Below, piece after piece: positions 17,028 to 25,524 of a DNA stretch of 64,000 nucleotides. The translations under genes and the position numbers were made by a program. The notes under the pieces were generated by a model. It was not told where the DNA came from, did no database searches, and worked only from the letters and a program-made list of their open reading frames with translations. Numbering within the stretch: position 1 is the stretch's first letter; every line of letters begins with the position of its first letter. Source of the DNA: Anaerolineales bacterium UBA2232 (GTDB taxonomy: Bacteria; Chloroflexota; Anaerolineae; UBA2200); NCBI GenBank assembly GCA_002348045.1, contig DDYO01000023.1:1-64000 (forward strand). Direction: 5' to 3'.

Positions 17028-19625
17028 ATGACGAAAAAGCTTGTATGGCTGGCCGTGGGGCTGGCTTTGATCTTGATGCTGAGTGCGACGGCCATGGCTC
17101 GCCTGCCCAGCAATCAGACGGCCTCCCGTGGCATCTATATCCAATACGATAGCATCTTTGACAACATTGACCGGGCAAACGGGTTTCCCGTGGCCGGCGG
17201 CCACAAACGCTGGATGTGGAAGGAACTGGAACCCACCCGCGGTAGCCGCCTGTTCGACTCGGAGATCCGCACCTTTGTCCAGCAACAGGCCAGCCGGGGC
17301 AAGAAGGCAGCTCTCGGCCTGGAGACCTTTGTGGGACGTATCAATCAGACCGGGCCGAATGGCGCCCTTGGCGTCCCCGATTGGCTGTGGATTACCTACC
17401 CGAGTTCGCGGCTGTACAACACGGTCAGCAACGATGGCTGGTACGTGCTGAACTACCTGGACTCCAACTACAAGGCGCGTTACGCCGAGTTCATCAACGC
17501 GCTGGCGGATTGGTTGGCGGCGAACTCTGATGTGGCTTCCAACGTGGGCTGGATCGAGATGGGCGTGGGTATGTACAGCGAGACCCAGCCCAGCGACCAG
17601 TGGGTTACCAAGAACGCCAAGGACTATGACTACTATGCCAACTATGCGCCTGGAGGCGAAAGCCCGCCCGGCTGGACGGGCAACGACTGGCTGAACCATG
17701 TTCGGTGGGCGGTGGACACCTACGTCAATGCTTTCAGGGTGCGCAACACCAACCTGTCCCACATTGCCCTGTTCCTGAACTGCGCCCCTGACTATAAAGG
17801 CACGCGGAACGCTTTCACGGATTATGCGGCCATCAAGGGCGTCGGGCTCAAGAACAACGGATTGCAGGTAGACCGGCACCCGTGGTACCTGTACTCGCCC
17901 CTGGAAAAGTGGTGGGGCGCCAGCGGCGTCACCCTTACGGTGCCCGTTGCCTGGGAAACGTACGAGCAGTGGCTGACCAATGAAACCGAACTGTACTGGG
18001 GCCTGCTGTGCGCCATGGACAAACATCCCGACGTGCTGGAGCCGGACCGCTGGCTCATGGTGGATCAGAACAAGAACAAGCGCGTTAACTATGTGGCCAT
18101 CTGGAACTGGATCGAACCCTACATCGGAGTGACGGTGGATACCACACCGGGCATCTGGTGCGCCTTGCGGGAGACCGAGTATCCCAGCAACGGGGAACCG
18201 GGCAACTTTAACTTTTTCCTCTTCCAGGCTGAGAGTTACGGGAGCGGCGGTGCAACCGTTGCCACGTTCAACCAGGGCTACAAAGAAGGCCGCTATACCC
18301 GGCGAACCGACCAAGCCACGGGCAACACCAACATGTGGTTCCGAATTGCCGACACCTACGAGAATGGCAACGCGGCGCGCCGTGCCTATACGGTCTATGT
18401 CACGTACCTTGATCGGGGCAACGACACCTGGCAACTCGTCTATGACTCTTTCACGGGCTCCAAGAGCGCGGGCACCGTGGTCAAGACTAACAGCAACACC
18501 TGGAAGAAGGCGACCTTTACTCTGACTGACGCCCGGTTTGGCAATGGGATCGGCACCCAGTCCGATTTTCGTATGGACTGCAACAATGACGGCGATGACT
18601 ACTTCCATCTGGTGGAAATCAAGCGGGGGAGCGGTGGCACCACGCCCACGCCAACCCTGCCGCCAACATCGGCGACGATCCAGGGCAACGTGCAGTTGCA
18701 GGGTAGACCGGGTGCGCCTAACGCTCAGTGGGTAGTTCCTCTGGTAGTGACCGTCGGGGGCACGCCGTATTCGGTAACTACGGATCAATCGGGCAACTTT
18801 ACGGTTTCGGGCGTCACTCCCGGAACGTACAACATCAAGGTAAAGAACAGTCACACGTTGGCCAACATCAAGAACAATGTCAGCCTCGTGTCGGGGTCCA
18901 ACCCGGTGAACCTGGGCACCCTCAAGGAGGGTGATGCGGACGACAACAACTTTGTCAACATCACCGACTTTTCGATCCTCAAGTCCGGGTTTACGCCTGC
19001 CTTCGATCCCCGAGCCGACTTTAACCACGACAGTGTTGTAAACATCAGCGATTTCTCCCTCCTGAAGGCCAACTTTAATCAGGGAGGGGACATTGTCGTG
19101 GCCAGCCTGGGATCGATGAACGTTGAGGGTGATGCGGTGGCGGAGGGAACGGTGGTGGTCAAGCTTGTGCCTGCCTCGGCCACTGTGGCAAAGGATGAAT
19201 ACGTGAGCGTGGACATCCAGGTGGTATCCGGTGCGCAGATGGTGGATGGTGCTGAAATCCACCTGAACTTTAGCCCGGAGGACCTTCTGGTGGTGGACGA
19301 GTGGGGCAATCCGGCAGCCAGCATTCAGGGAGGCACAAGCCTGGATGTTCCACTACTGAACTCGGTAGACAATGCCACGGGCAGGATCGAGTTTGCGGCA
19401 GGGACTTTTAGCGCCACGCCCCCGGATGGCACGTTTACACTGGCAACGGTGCGCCTCAGGGCTCTGTGGGCAACCGGCCACACGTCCACTCAGCTCACTT
19501 TCTCGACGACGTTGCCGCGCAAGACGGAGGTGACTTTTGCCGGAGTTTCGGTAATCGGGCCGACGGAAGGTGGAACGCTTATGTCGGGTGAGCTATATCG
19601 CATCTACCTGCCTTTGGCTCAGTAG
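17028..19625 (+). CDS. secreted TIM-barrel glycosidase-like protein with dockerin and cohesin
   Basis: An 865-residue paralogue of the preceding protein with an extra C-terminal module. Signal peptide 1-24 (cut near AMA), barrel about 25-390 with the matching WIEMGVGMYSE and WETYEQWLTNE motifs, beta domain to about 530, short Pro/Thr linker, regulatory-like domain, then a dockerin at about 636-690 (loops DADDNNFVNITD and DFNHDSVVNISD). A cohesin follows at about 708-850 (VDGAEIHLNFSPEDLLVVD, RIEFAAGTFSATPP). The chain ends in IYLPLAQ. Having both a dockerin and a cohesin could let copies chain together or link an upstream dockerin enzyme to a scaffold. GAGGTGA 7 nt before the ATG supports the start, 20 nt after the preceding stop. 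Confidence 0.82.
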   Translation: MTKKLVWLAVGLALILMLSATAMARLPSNQTASRGIYIQYDSIFDNIDRANGFPVAGGHKRWMWKELEPTRGSRLFDSEIRTFVQQQASRGKKAALGLETFVGRINQTGPNGALGVPDWLWITYPSSRLYNTVSNDGWYVLNYLDSNYKARYAEFINALADWLAANSDVASNVGWIEMGVGMYSETQPSDQWVTKNAKDYDYYANYAPGGESPPGWTGNDWLNHVRWAVDTYVNAFRVRNTNLSHIALFLNCAPDYKGTRNAFTDYAAIKGVGLKNNGLQVDRHPWYLYSPLEKWWGASGVTLTVPVAWETYEQWLTNETELYWGLLCAMDKHPDVLEPDRWLMVDQNKNKRVNYVAIWNWIEPYIGVTVDTTPGIWCALRETEYPSNGEPGNFNFFLFQAESYGSGGATVATFNQGYKEGRYTRRTDQATGNTNMWFRIADTYENGNAARRAYTVYVTYLDRGNDTWQLVYDSFTGSKSAGTVVKTNSNTWKKATFTLTDARFGNGIGTQSDFRMDCNNDGDDYFHLVEIKRGSGGTTPTPTLPPTSATIQGNVQLQGRPGAPNAQWVVPLVVTVGGTPYSVTTDQSGNFTVSGVTPGTYNIKVKNSHTLANIKNNVSLVSGSNPVNLGTLKEGDADDNNFVNITDFSILKSGFTPAFDPRADFNHDSVVNISDFSLLKANFNQGGDIVVASLGSMNVEGDAVAEGTVVVKLVPASATVAKDEYVSVDIQVVSGAQMVDGAEIHLNFSPEDLLVVDEWGNPAASIQGGTSLDVPLLNSVDNATGRIEFAAGTFSATPPDGTFTLATVRLRALWATGHTSTQLTFSTTLPRKTEVTFAGVSVIGPTEGGTLMSGELYRIYLPLAQ

Positions 19626-19670
19626 CAATGGATCTTATGAAGTGCCGCGGTGGCGGTAAGGAGTTGGTAC

Positions 19671-22001
19671 ATGGATGTAAGGGTTAGGCAGAAAACAACC
19701 AAGTTAGGACTGCGCTTTGCGGTGCTGGCCCTGATTGCCGTAGCTGCTTCGGTCTGGTGTTCCGCTGGGGTCCTGGCAGGGCCGGCTGAGTCCGCAGGAC
19801 CGCTGGGGGTTTCTGAGGCAAATGCTGCCTCAGCCCTTGCTGTGTCGATCTCCCTGGCCCCACAGTCATCCAGTGTCGCGAAAGACAACCTGTTCACGGT
19901 CCAGGTCCAGCTGGTCGCCGGCGCGCAAGCGGTGGACGGAGCAGAGTTCCACCTGGACTTTGACCCCGTGTACCTGCGGGTAGTAGATGCGGCGGGGAAC
20001 CCGGTGACGAGCATCGAAAGCAGCGGAGTGCTGGATGTGCCGCTGCAGAATAGTGTGGACAATGCAGCGGGCCGCATTGACTTTGCAGCGGGCACGTTCA
20101 GTGCGACGCCGCCCAGCGGCACGTTCGCGGTGGCGACGATTCGGTTCAAGGCCTTGTGGGGCACCGGGGGGGCGGCTACGCCTCTGACCTTTATCACCGT
20201 GCTGCCGCGCAAGACCGATGTGACTTTTGGGGGTGCCTCGGTGTTCGCTGGGGCGACCAACGGTACTGTTACCATCAGCGGCGAGACCCCGCCCGCCCCA
20301 CCGACCCTGACCCCGGCTCCTACCCGCACCCCGACGGTCACGCCAACCATGGTTCCTGGCCTAACGGTGTCCGTAAGGCTAGAGCCTCAGAACGCTCTGG
20401 TGTCCAAGGACAACCTATTCACCGTGCAGGTGCAGGTCGTCGCTGGTGCGCAGGCGGTGGATGGAGCGGAAGTCCATTTGGACTTTGACCCCCTGTACCT
20501 GCGGGTGGTGGACGCGGCGGGGAACCCGGTGACGAGCATCGAGAGCAGCGGAGTCCTGGACGTGCCGCTGCAGAATACTGTGGACAATGCAGCGGGCCGC
20601 ATTGACTTTGCAGCGGGCACGTTCAGTGCGACGCCACCCAGCGGCACGTTCGCAGTGGCGACGGTTCGGTTCAAGGCCTTGTGGGGCACCGGGGGGGCGG
20701 CTACGCCTCTGACCTTTATCACCGTGCTGCCGCGCAAAACCGACGTGACCAATGATGGCGCCTCGGTGTTCGCCGGCGCGACCAGTGGCACGGTCACGAT
20801 CGTGGGAGAGACACCCCCGCCAACTCCCACTCCTACAGCTACGGCCACGCGCACGGCGACCCCGACTGCGACGGCGACCTTGCCTGCAACTCTCACTCCC
20901 ACGGTGACGACGACTCCGACGCGCACGGCAACGCCCATGGGTCCGCCCATCCAGAAGGACTTTCAGAATGGGGTGTCGCCAGACGCATCCTACAATGGAA
21001 TCATGGACACCTACCTCGACTTCTATGACTCGAGCAACGCCCAACTGGGTCAGAACGGCCAGATGCGGCTGCGCTATGACTCGCTGCAGAGGCCGCTGCT
21101 CAAGTTCAACCTCGAACCCCATGTGCCCGGCGGCAGCATCATCGTCGAGGCGCGCCTGTACCTGTGGATGAACTATGAGAGCAATGACGTTTTTATGGAT
21201 GGAAACCTCTATCGGGTCTTGCGGCCTTGGGATTCGGCATCAGCGACGTGGAACAATCCCTGGCAGGTGATGGGCGGTGATGCCGTGCCCGCCGACCGCG
21301 AGGGTGTGCGGATTTCGACTGCGCGCCTGAGACGTGCCGGCAACTACTACGAGTGGGACCTCACGGCAGCAGTCCAGGACTGGGTGTCGGGCCGCGTTCC
21401 CAACGAGGGGGTCTTTTTGCTAGGTGATCCGGTCTATCCCCGGACCGTCGGATTCTACGCCTCGGAGAACAATGACAAGTCGCGGCGGCCCAAGCTGAGG
21501 GTGCTTTACTACGCGGTGCCGCCGACGCCAACACCGACGCCGACGAACACACCAACACAAACTGCAACGGCTACGGCTACGGCGACCAGCACACCGGTTC
21601 CGGGTCGCATCGAGGGCCGGGTGTGGAACGATCTCAACGGAAATGGTGTTATGGAGGAAGGAGAGCCAGGCCTGCCCGGTGCGACGTTGCGCCTGATGAA
21701 CACCGGCAGGCCCGACATCGTGAGCGGCGCCGACGGCTCCTATGCCTTTGAGGATGTGGCACCCGGGCTGTACACGCTGGTGGAGACCAACCCGCCAGGC
21801 TATACGTCCACAACCTCGGACAGTGTCAGTGTGGTGGTCACCAGCGGCGCGACCACCCGGGTGAACTTTGGGGACTGGCTGGGGACAGGAATCGCAACAG
21901 CCACGCCGACCGGCACCTGGGTTCCGACGGCGACGCCGTCAGCTACCAGCACATATACTGGCCCGTGGTACCTGGTGTGGCTACCTATCATCCGACGTTA
22001 G
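19671..22001 (+). CDS. secreted scaffold with two cohesins, DNRLRE and SdrB-like domains
   Basis: A 776-residue scaffold-like protein. The ATG at 19671 is chosen because AAGGAG lies 7 nt upstream; an earlier in-frame GTG (19650) has none. Order: signal peptide (1 to about 38), cohesin 1 (about 57-204), Pro/Thr linker, cohesin 2 (about 232-379), Pro/Thr linker, a DNRLRE/CBM96-type beta domain (about 424-616, with RPLLKFNLEPHVPGGSIIVE), linker, SdrB/Cna-like domain (about 644-737, starting GRVWNDLNGNGVMEEGEPG), linker, and the tail WYLVWLPIIRR. No catalytic module is visible. Cohesins bind type I dockerins, and two dockerin proteins are encoded just upstream, so this is probably the surface scaffold that displays them. 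Confidence 0.85.
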   Translation: MDVRVRQKTTKLGLRFAVLALIAVAASVWCSAGVLAGPAESAGPLGVSEANAASALAVSISLAPQSSSVAKDNLFTVQVQLVAGAQAVDGAEFHLDFDPVYLRVVDAAGNPVTSIESSGVLDVPLQNSVDNAAGRIDFAAGTFSATPPSGTFAVATIRFKALWGTGGAATPLTFITVLPRKTDVTFGGASVFAGATNGTVTISGETPPAPPTLTPAPTRTPTVTPTMVPGLTVSVRLEPQNALVSKDNLFTVQVQVVAGAQAVDGAEVHLDFDPLYLRVVDAAGNPVTSIESSGVLDVPLQNTVDNAAGRIDFAAGTFSATPPSGTFAVATVRFKALWGTGGAATPLTFITVLPRKTDVTNDGASVFAGATSGTVTIVGETPPPTPTPTATATRTATPTATATLPATLTPTVTTTPTRTATPMGPPIQKDFQNGVSPDASYNGIMDTYLDFYDSSNAQLGQNGQMRLRYDSLQRPLLKFNLEPHVPGGSIIVEARLYLWMNYESNDVFMDGNLYRVLRPWDSASATWNNPWQVMGGDAVPADREGVRISTARLRRAGNYYEWDLTAAVQDWVSGRVPNEGVFLLGDPVYPRTVGFYASENNDKSRRPKLRVLYYAVPPTPTPTPTNTPTQTATATATATSTPVPGRIEGRVWNDLNGNGVMEEGEPGLPGATLRLMNTGRPDIVSGADGSYAFEDVAPGLYTLVETNPPGYTSTTSDSVSVVVTSGATTRVNFGDWLGTGIATATPTGTWVPTATPSATSTYTGPWYLVWLPIIRR
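19842..20808 (+). repeat. tandem duplication of cohesin coding sequence
   Basis: Two cohesin-coding units (about 19842-20283 and 20367-20808) repeat at an exact offset of 525 bp, i.e. 175 codons. For example GTGGAC at 20055 recurs at 20580. Long stretches are identical or differ only at third codon positions, while the Pro/Thr linkers between them differ. This points to recent in-frame duplication or ongoing gene conversion of the cohesin module. Confidence 0.85.
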
Positions 22002-22044
22002 GAGCGCGCGCCTCTCGTTGGTTTGGGCTAGACAGAGGAAGAAC

Positions 22045-24393
22045 ATGAAAAGGCTAAACCTAGCGGTCCTGATGGCCTCGTTCTTCGTGTTGCTGGGCGT
22101 TCCCACGGCGGCACAAAGGGAATGGATCTTGCTGCCCAGCGCCTCATTTGCGTCGCCTCGTGGTGAGGTGGCGGCTCTGGCTGACGTCACCTTTCAGAAA
22201 GGCGTTTCGCCTGACGCTCTGTATGCTGGTGTGGCAGACACCTACATCGAGAGCGAGAACAGGTTCGTAAACCACGGGACCGATGGCCTGCTCCGGCTGT
22301 ACTATGACGGCCGTCAGCGATCGTTACTACGCTTTGACCTCTCGGCACACATACCCTCCAACGCAGTGGTCACCGCGGCGCGACTAGAGCTGTACGTTCA
22401 GAGCCGCTTGTATGATAGCAACAGCCTCAGTGGCGAAATGGGCCTTTATGAAGTGCTGCGACCCTGGGAGGAATTGGAGGCCACCTGGGAGCAGGCTGCG
22501 AAGGACGCCCTCTGGACAGCCAGTGGCTGCAACCACACCATCGGCTCGAACGCGGATCGCGCCGCCGAGTTCACAGCCAGCACCATCCTCAATGCGAGAC
22601 AAGTTTGGGTCTCGTGGAGCAACGTTCCCTTGGCTGCCCTGGTGCAAAAGTGGGTGAATGACCCTGCCACGAACCATGGCGTGATTATCGTGGGCTTGCC
22701 GGACAATCCACGGCAATCGTGGACCCTGCACTCGTCTCAAAGCCTTACGGCGGCCCTGCGCCCGAAACTGACCTTCTCCTATTTTGTGGCGACGCCTTCC
22801 CGCACTCCAACCCAGACAGTTGTTCTTCCGCCGACCACATCTGGCACTGCTACTGGCACGGCGCTGCCGACCCTTACGCCAACACCCGAGTATAGCCAGA
22901 GCCACGTGGTAGGGAGGGCTTGGCATGACGAAAACCGGGACGGGCTTCGCCAACCCGGAGAGCCGCTTCTGGCCAATGTGACCATCATACTCAAGAACGA
23001 AGAGTACCAAGAGGTGGCGCGACGGATCACGGGCAGCGACGGCTTGTATGAATTCGGGGATTTGGCGGCCGGCAACTATGTGTTGACTGCCGGCGAGGTT
23101 CAGGGCTATTTTCGCTTCTGGCCCCCTGACGGCGTCTACGCTTTCTCTGTCTCTGGGACAAGCCATCTGGCTAACCTGGACTTTGGTTTCGTCCTGCCTC
23201 CAACGGCGACACCTACGGCATCACCCACCGCCTCTCCAACTGGAACTGCCACCGGGACTGCCACGCCGACGGCCACGCCGTTCGGCATGCCGACATGGAC
23301 GCCTACCATCAGCCCAACACCAACGGCTACCGTGCCCACGGAGACGCCTACCCTGACTCCTTCACCGACGGCCTCGCCTTCGCCGACACAGCCTCCAGCC
23401 GGGACCTTTGCTGACCCGGTAGTGGTGCAGTGCCAGCATTCCTATGTTGGCACCACGGCAGGCCATGCAGCAGTGGTGAGTGACTATGGCATCTGTGGTT
23501 CGGGCCTGGCGGGGCCAGAGGTGGTCTATCGCCTCGATCTGGCGTCAACTATGGCGTACTTGAGCGTGAACCTGAACACATCTGCTGACCTGCTGCTTTT
23601 CGTCGTGCCCGATACGTACTCCACGGACTGCCTTAGCATGGGCCAGTCAGTGTTGCTGGCCAATGTCCATCCGGGGACGTACTACTTTGTGGTGGATGGC
23701 TATGACGTGGGAAGCGTTGGCACTTACGCTCTCGAGGTCATGTGCATGCCCGACGCCGGTACAACGGTGACTCCGACGCCCATCCTTACCGCATCTCCCA
23801 CGGCCACGGCCGGTCCCTCAACCACCCCTACCACGGGGCCAACGTTGACGCCAACCACCAGGCGGACCCCTGGCGGTACCTCTATCATATACCTGCCCCT
23901 GGCAAGCAAGCCGCCACTTCAGATCCTGGCAGATTGTGGGGGCAATACGACCAGAGCAGACTACTACGGGCAGATATGGTTGCCGGATCGGCCCTATCAG
24001 GCAGGGAGCTGGGGATACGTAGGGGCGACGGAGACGTTCCACAGCTCGTTGGCCATCGCGGCCACCCATGATTCGTGGCTCTATCAGAACTCGCGCTTTG
24101 CCTACGGGGCCTTTGGCTACGCATTCGACGTACCCAACGGAACCTACGATGTGGAACTGCACTTTGCCGAGCTCTACTATGCGCGTTCGGGGCGCCGGAG
24201 TTTCAATGTGAGTATCGAGGGGCAGTTGGCGCTGCAGGATTATGATATCGTTGATGCAGCCGGTGGATGGTTGCGGGCTCGCGTCGAAACACGGCAGGTG
24301 GTGCTTCGCGACCAACAGCTAAACGTCGACTTTAGTCGTGGGTCAGCGGACTTTCCGATCATCAATGCGATCAAGATCACCAAGGTGAACTAG
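22045..24393 (+). CDS. secreted modular protein: DNRLRE, SdrB-like, PPC-like and malectin domains
   Basis: A 782-residue secreted protein. The ATG at 22045 is used because GAGG lies 6 nt upstream and a clean signal peptide (NLAVLMASFFVLLGVPTAA) follows. Order: DNRLRE/CBM96-type domain (about 47-248, RSLLRFDLSAHIPSNAVV), SdrB-like domain (about 286-382, GRAWHDENRDGLRQPGEP), long Pro/Thr linker, a PPC-like beta domain (about 455-566), a second linker, a SIIYLPLAS element (about 613-621), then a malectin domain to the end (FAYGAFGYAFDVPNGTYDV, ELHFAELYY). Malectin and CBM96-like modules bind carbohydrate, so this is probably a surface glycan-binding protein. It has no dockerin or cohesin but shares linker style and two module types with the scaffold gene 43 nt upstream. 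Confidence 0.82.
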   Translation: MKRLNLAVLMASFFVLLGVPTAAQREWILLPSASFASPRGEVAALADVTFQKGVSPDALYAGVADTYIESENRFVNHGTDGLLRLYYDGRQRSLLRFDLSAHIPSNAVVTAARLELYVQSRLYDSNSLSGEMGLYEVLRPWEELEATWEQAAKDALWTASGCNHTIGSNADRAAEFTASTILNARQVWVSWSNVPLAALVQKWVNDPATNHGVIIVGLPDNPRQSWTLHSSQSLTAALRPKLTFSYFVATPSRTPTQTVVLPPTTSGTATGTALPTLTPTPEYSQSHVVGRAWHDENRDGLRQPGEPLLANVTIILKNEEYQEVARRITGSDGLYEFGDLAAGNYVLTAGEVQGYFRFWPPDGVYAFSVSGTSHLANLDFGFVLPPTATPTASPTASPTGTATGTATPTATPFGMPTWTPTISPTPTATVPTETPTLTPSPTASPSPTQPPAGTFADPVVVQCQHSYVGTTAGHAAVVSDYGICGSGLAGPEVVYRLDLASTMAYLSVNLNTSADLLLFVVPDTYSTDCLSMGQSVLLANVHPGTYYFVVDGYDVGSVGTYALEVMCMPDAGTTVTPTPILTASPTATAGPSTTPTTGPTLTPTTRRTPGGTSIIYLPLASKPPLQILADCGGNTTRADYYGQIWLPDRPYQAGSWGYVGATETFHSSLAIAATHDSWLYQNSRFAYGAFGYAFDVPNGTYDVELHFAELYYARSGRRSFNVSIEGQLALQDYDIVDAAGGWLRARVETRQVVLRDQQLNVDFSRGSADFPIINAIKITKVN

Positions 24394-24478
24394 GGAGCAA
24401 GCGCCGATTTGTCCGAGCTTCTGCTGAGACAGGATCATTAGGCTGGACAGCTTTTAGATTGGGTTCTGGAGTCACTGT

Positions 24479-24508
24479 GGGGTGGATGCGGGTAACCGCT
24501 TCCACCCC
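24479..24508 (+). terminator. intrinsic terminator after the plus-strand run
   Basis: A 13-bp stem with one T/T mismatch (GGGGTGGA-T-GCGG paired with CCGC-T-TCCACCCC) closes on a four-base GTAA loop and is followed by CTTTCGTTT. It lies 86 nt past the malectin gene, between two convergent runs. Confidence 0.75.
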
Positions 24509-24569
24509 CTTTCGTTTGGGCTTGTGCTGTCACCGCAACATAGGCTCAGCAAATCGTAGAATGACCTTC

Positions 24570-25100
24570 TTAACTGGTTGGGAGACGGCCTACCTTCTGT
24601 GTCGCCTTTCCTTTTCGCATGGTGAGGATATTGCCGCGCCTCGGATCGAAGGCAAAGTGGACGGAATCCATCAGCCTCTCCATGAGGAACAGGCCCAAGC
24701 CACCCTCCTGACGTTTGTGCAATGGGGCGGTGGTGTCAGGACGAACCACGGAGTCAGGGTCGAAGCTGCGCCCGTAGTCTTGGATCGTCACAACGACCGC
24801 CTGATCCTCGGATTTGCACAACGCGATGCAGATTTCTCCGTCGGTCCGTCCCTCGTACGCGTACTCGATAACGTTGGTGCATGCCTCGTCGACGGCCACC
24901 TGAAGGGCAAAAGTCTGATCGCCATCGAGATTGAGGCGCTGGGCGACTGAGGAAACAAAGTCGCTGATGACAGTCAGGCTCTCCATGGCGCTGGTGACAC
25001 AAAGTCTCTCTTGAGCGACGATATCGCTTGAGGCGCAGTCTTTGTCAGCACGAGACCGCTTGAGGGAGCGATCGCCCGGCAGACCGGCTTGGCTGTGCAT
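24570..25100 (-). CDS. RsbW-type anti-sigma serine kinase
   Basis: A 176-residue HATPase_c_2 protein. VDEACTNVIEYAY is the N-box with the magnesium-binding Asn, TIQDYGRSFDP the G1 box and GGLGLFLMERLMD the G2 box. RsbW-type kinases bind a sigma factor or another partner and phosphorylate a STAS antagonist; the STAS gene lies 15 nt upstream. No sigma factor gene is present in the window, so the partner is elsewhere or the pair works in another switch. The ATG at 25100 has only a weak ribosome site, and the first 30 or so residues look non-conserved, so the start is uncertain. Confidence 0.85.
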   Translation of the reverse strand: MHSQAGLPGDRSLKRSRADKDCASSDIVAQERLCVTSAMESLTVISDFVSSVAQRLNLDGDQTFALQVAVDEACTNVIEYAYEGRTDGEICIALCKSEDQAVVVTIQDYGRSFDPDSVVRPDTTAPLHKRQEGGLGLFLMERLMDSVHFAFDPRRGNILTMRKGKATQKVGRLPTS

Positions 25101-25115
25101 GTGTGTCCGACTTGC

Positions 25116-25451
25116 CTAGAAGCTTCCTACTGCGTCAACGCAGTTGTCAAACACCTTGAACAGGGGCGCCAGCCCTGCCATGTCCAGTACTTGTTGGATT
25201 CGAAAGGGCACGTTGCATAAGCGAACATCACCGCGATTCCAGCGTCGGGACTGCTTCAGTGCAACGATGAGGGCACGTAGGCCACGGCTGCTGATATACT
25301 CCAAGTTCTCCATGTCGAGGATGATGTTGAACCGTTTGGCCTCCGCCAGTGCCTGCAGGGCTTCCTCCAACTGGCCAGCGCTGTTGCTGTCCACGCGACC
25401 GCTGATCTCGACCACGTCCACCCGCTTCATATTCTTGGTTCTCAGTTCCAT
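25116..25451 (-). CDS. RsbV-type STAS anti-sigma antagonist
   Basis: A 111-residue single STAS domain. ISGRVDSNSAGQLEEALQAL is the first half and NIILDMENLEYISSRGLRAL carries the conserved serine pair where RsbW-type kinases phosphorylate. The ATG at 25451 is chosen because GGGAGGTC sits about 7 nt upstream; the open frame extends further but lacks such a site. It pairs with the kinase gene downstream. A promoter-like element lies just before it, so this switch may be transcribed independently of the polysaccharide genes. Confidence 0.88.
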   Translation of the reverse strand: MELRTKNMKRVDVVEISGRVDSNSAGQLEEALQALAEAKRFNIILDMENLEYISSRGLRALIVALKQSRRWNRGDVRLCNVPFRIQQVLDMAGLAPLFKVFDNCVDAVGSF

Positions 25452-25488
25452 TCGGACCTCCCTTTCGTCGAGGGTTCCCTTGATCGCC

Positions 25489-25517
25489 ATTATAGCACAA
25501 CAACACCGAAGCGCCAG
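25489..25517 (-). promoter_or_regulatory. sigma-70-like promoter of the RsbV/RsbW pair
   Basis: On the minus strand CTGGCG, a 17-bp spacer, then TATAAT. It lies between the stop of the O-antigen ligase gene (25525) and the STAS start (25451). The -35 differs by one base from the TTGGCG used at other promoters in this window. Confidence 0.6.
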
Positions 25518-25524
25518 AAGCGAG

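Noticed and set aside
17004..19262. A 752-residue open frame on the minus strand opposite the second dockerin gene
   Set aside because: It is fully antisense to a well-supported secreted protein with recognisable modules, has no recognisable domain itself and arises from the GC-rich third positions.
19650..19670. An earlier GTG start for the two-cohesin scaffold
   Set aside because: It lacks a ribosome site, and the ATG at 19671 has AAGGAG at good spacing followed directly by a signal peptide.
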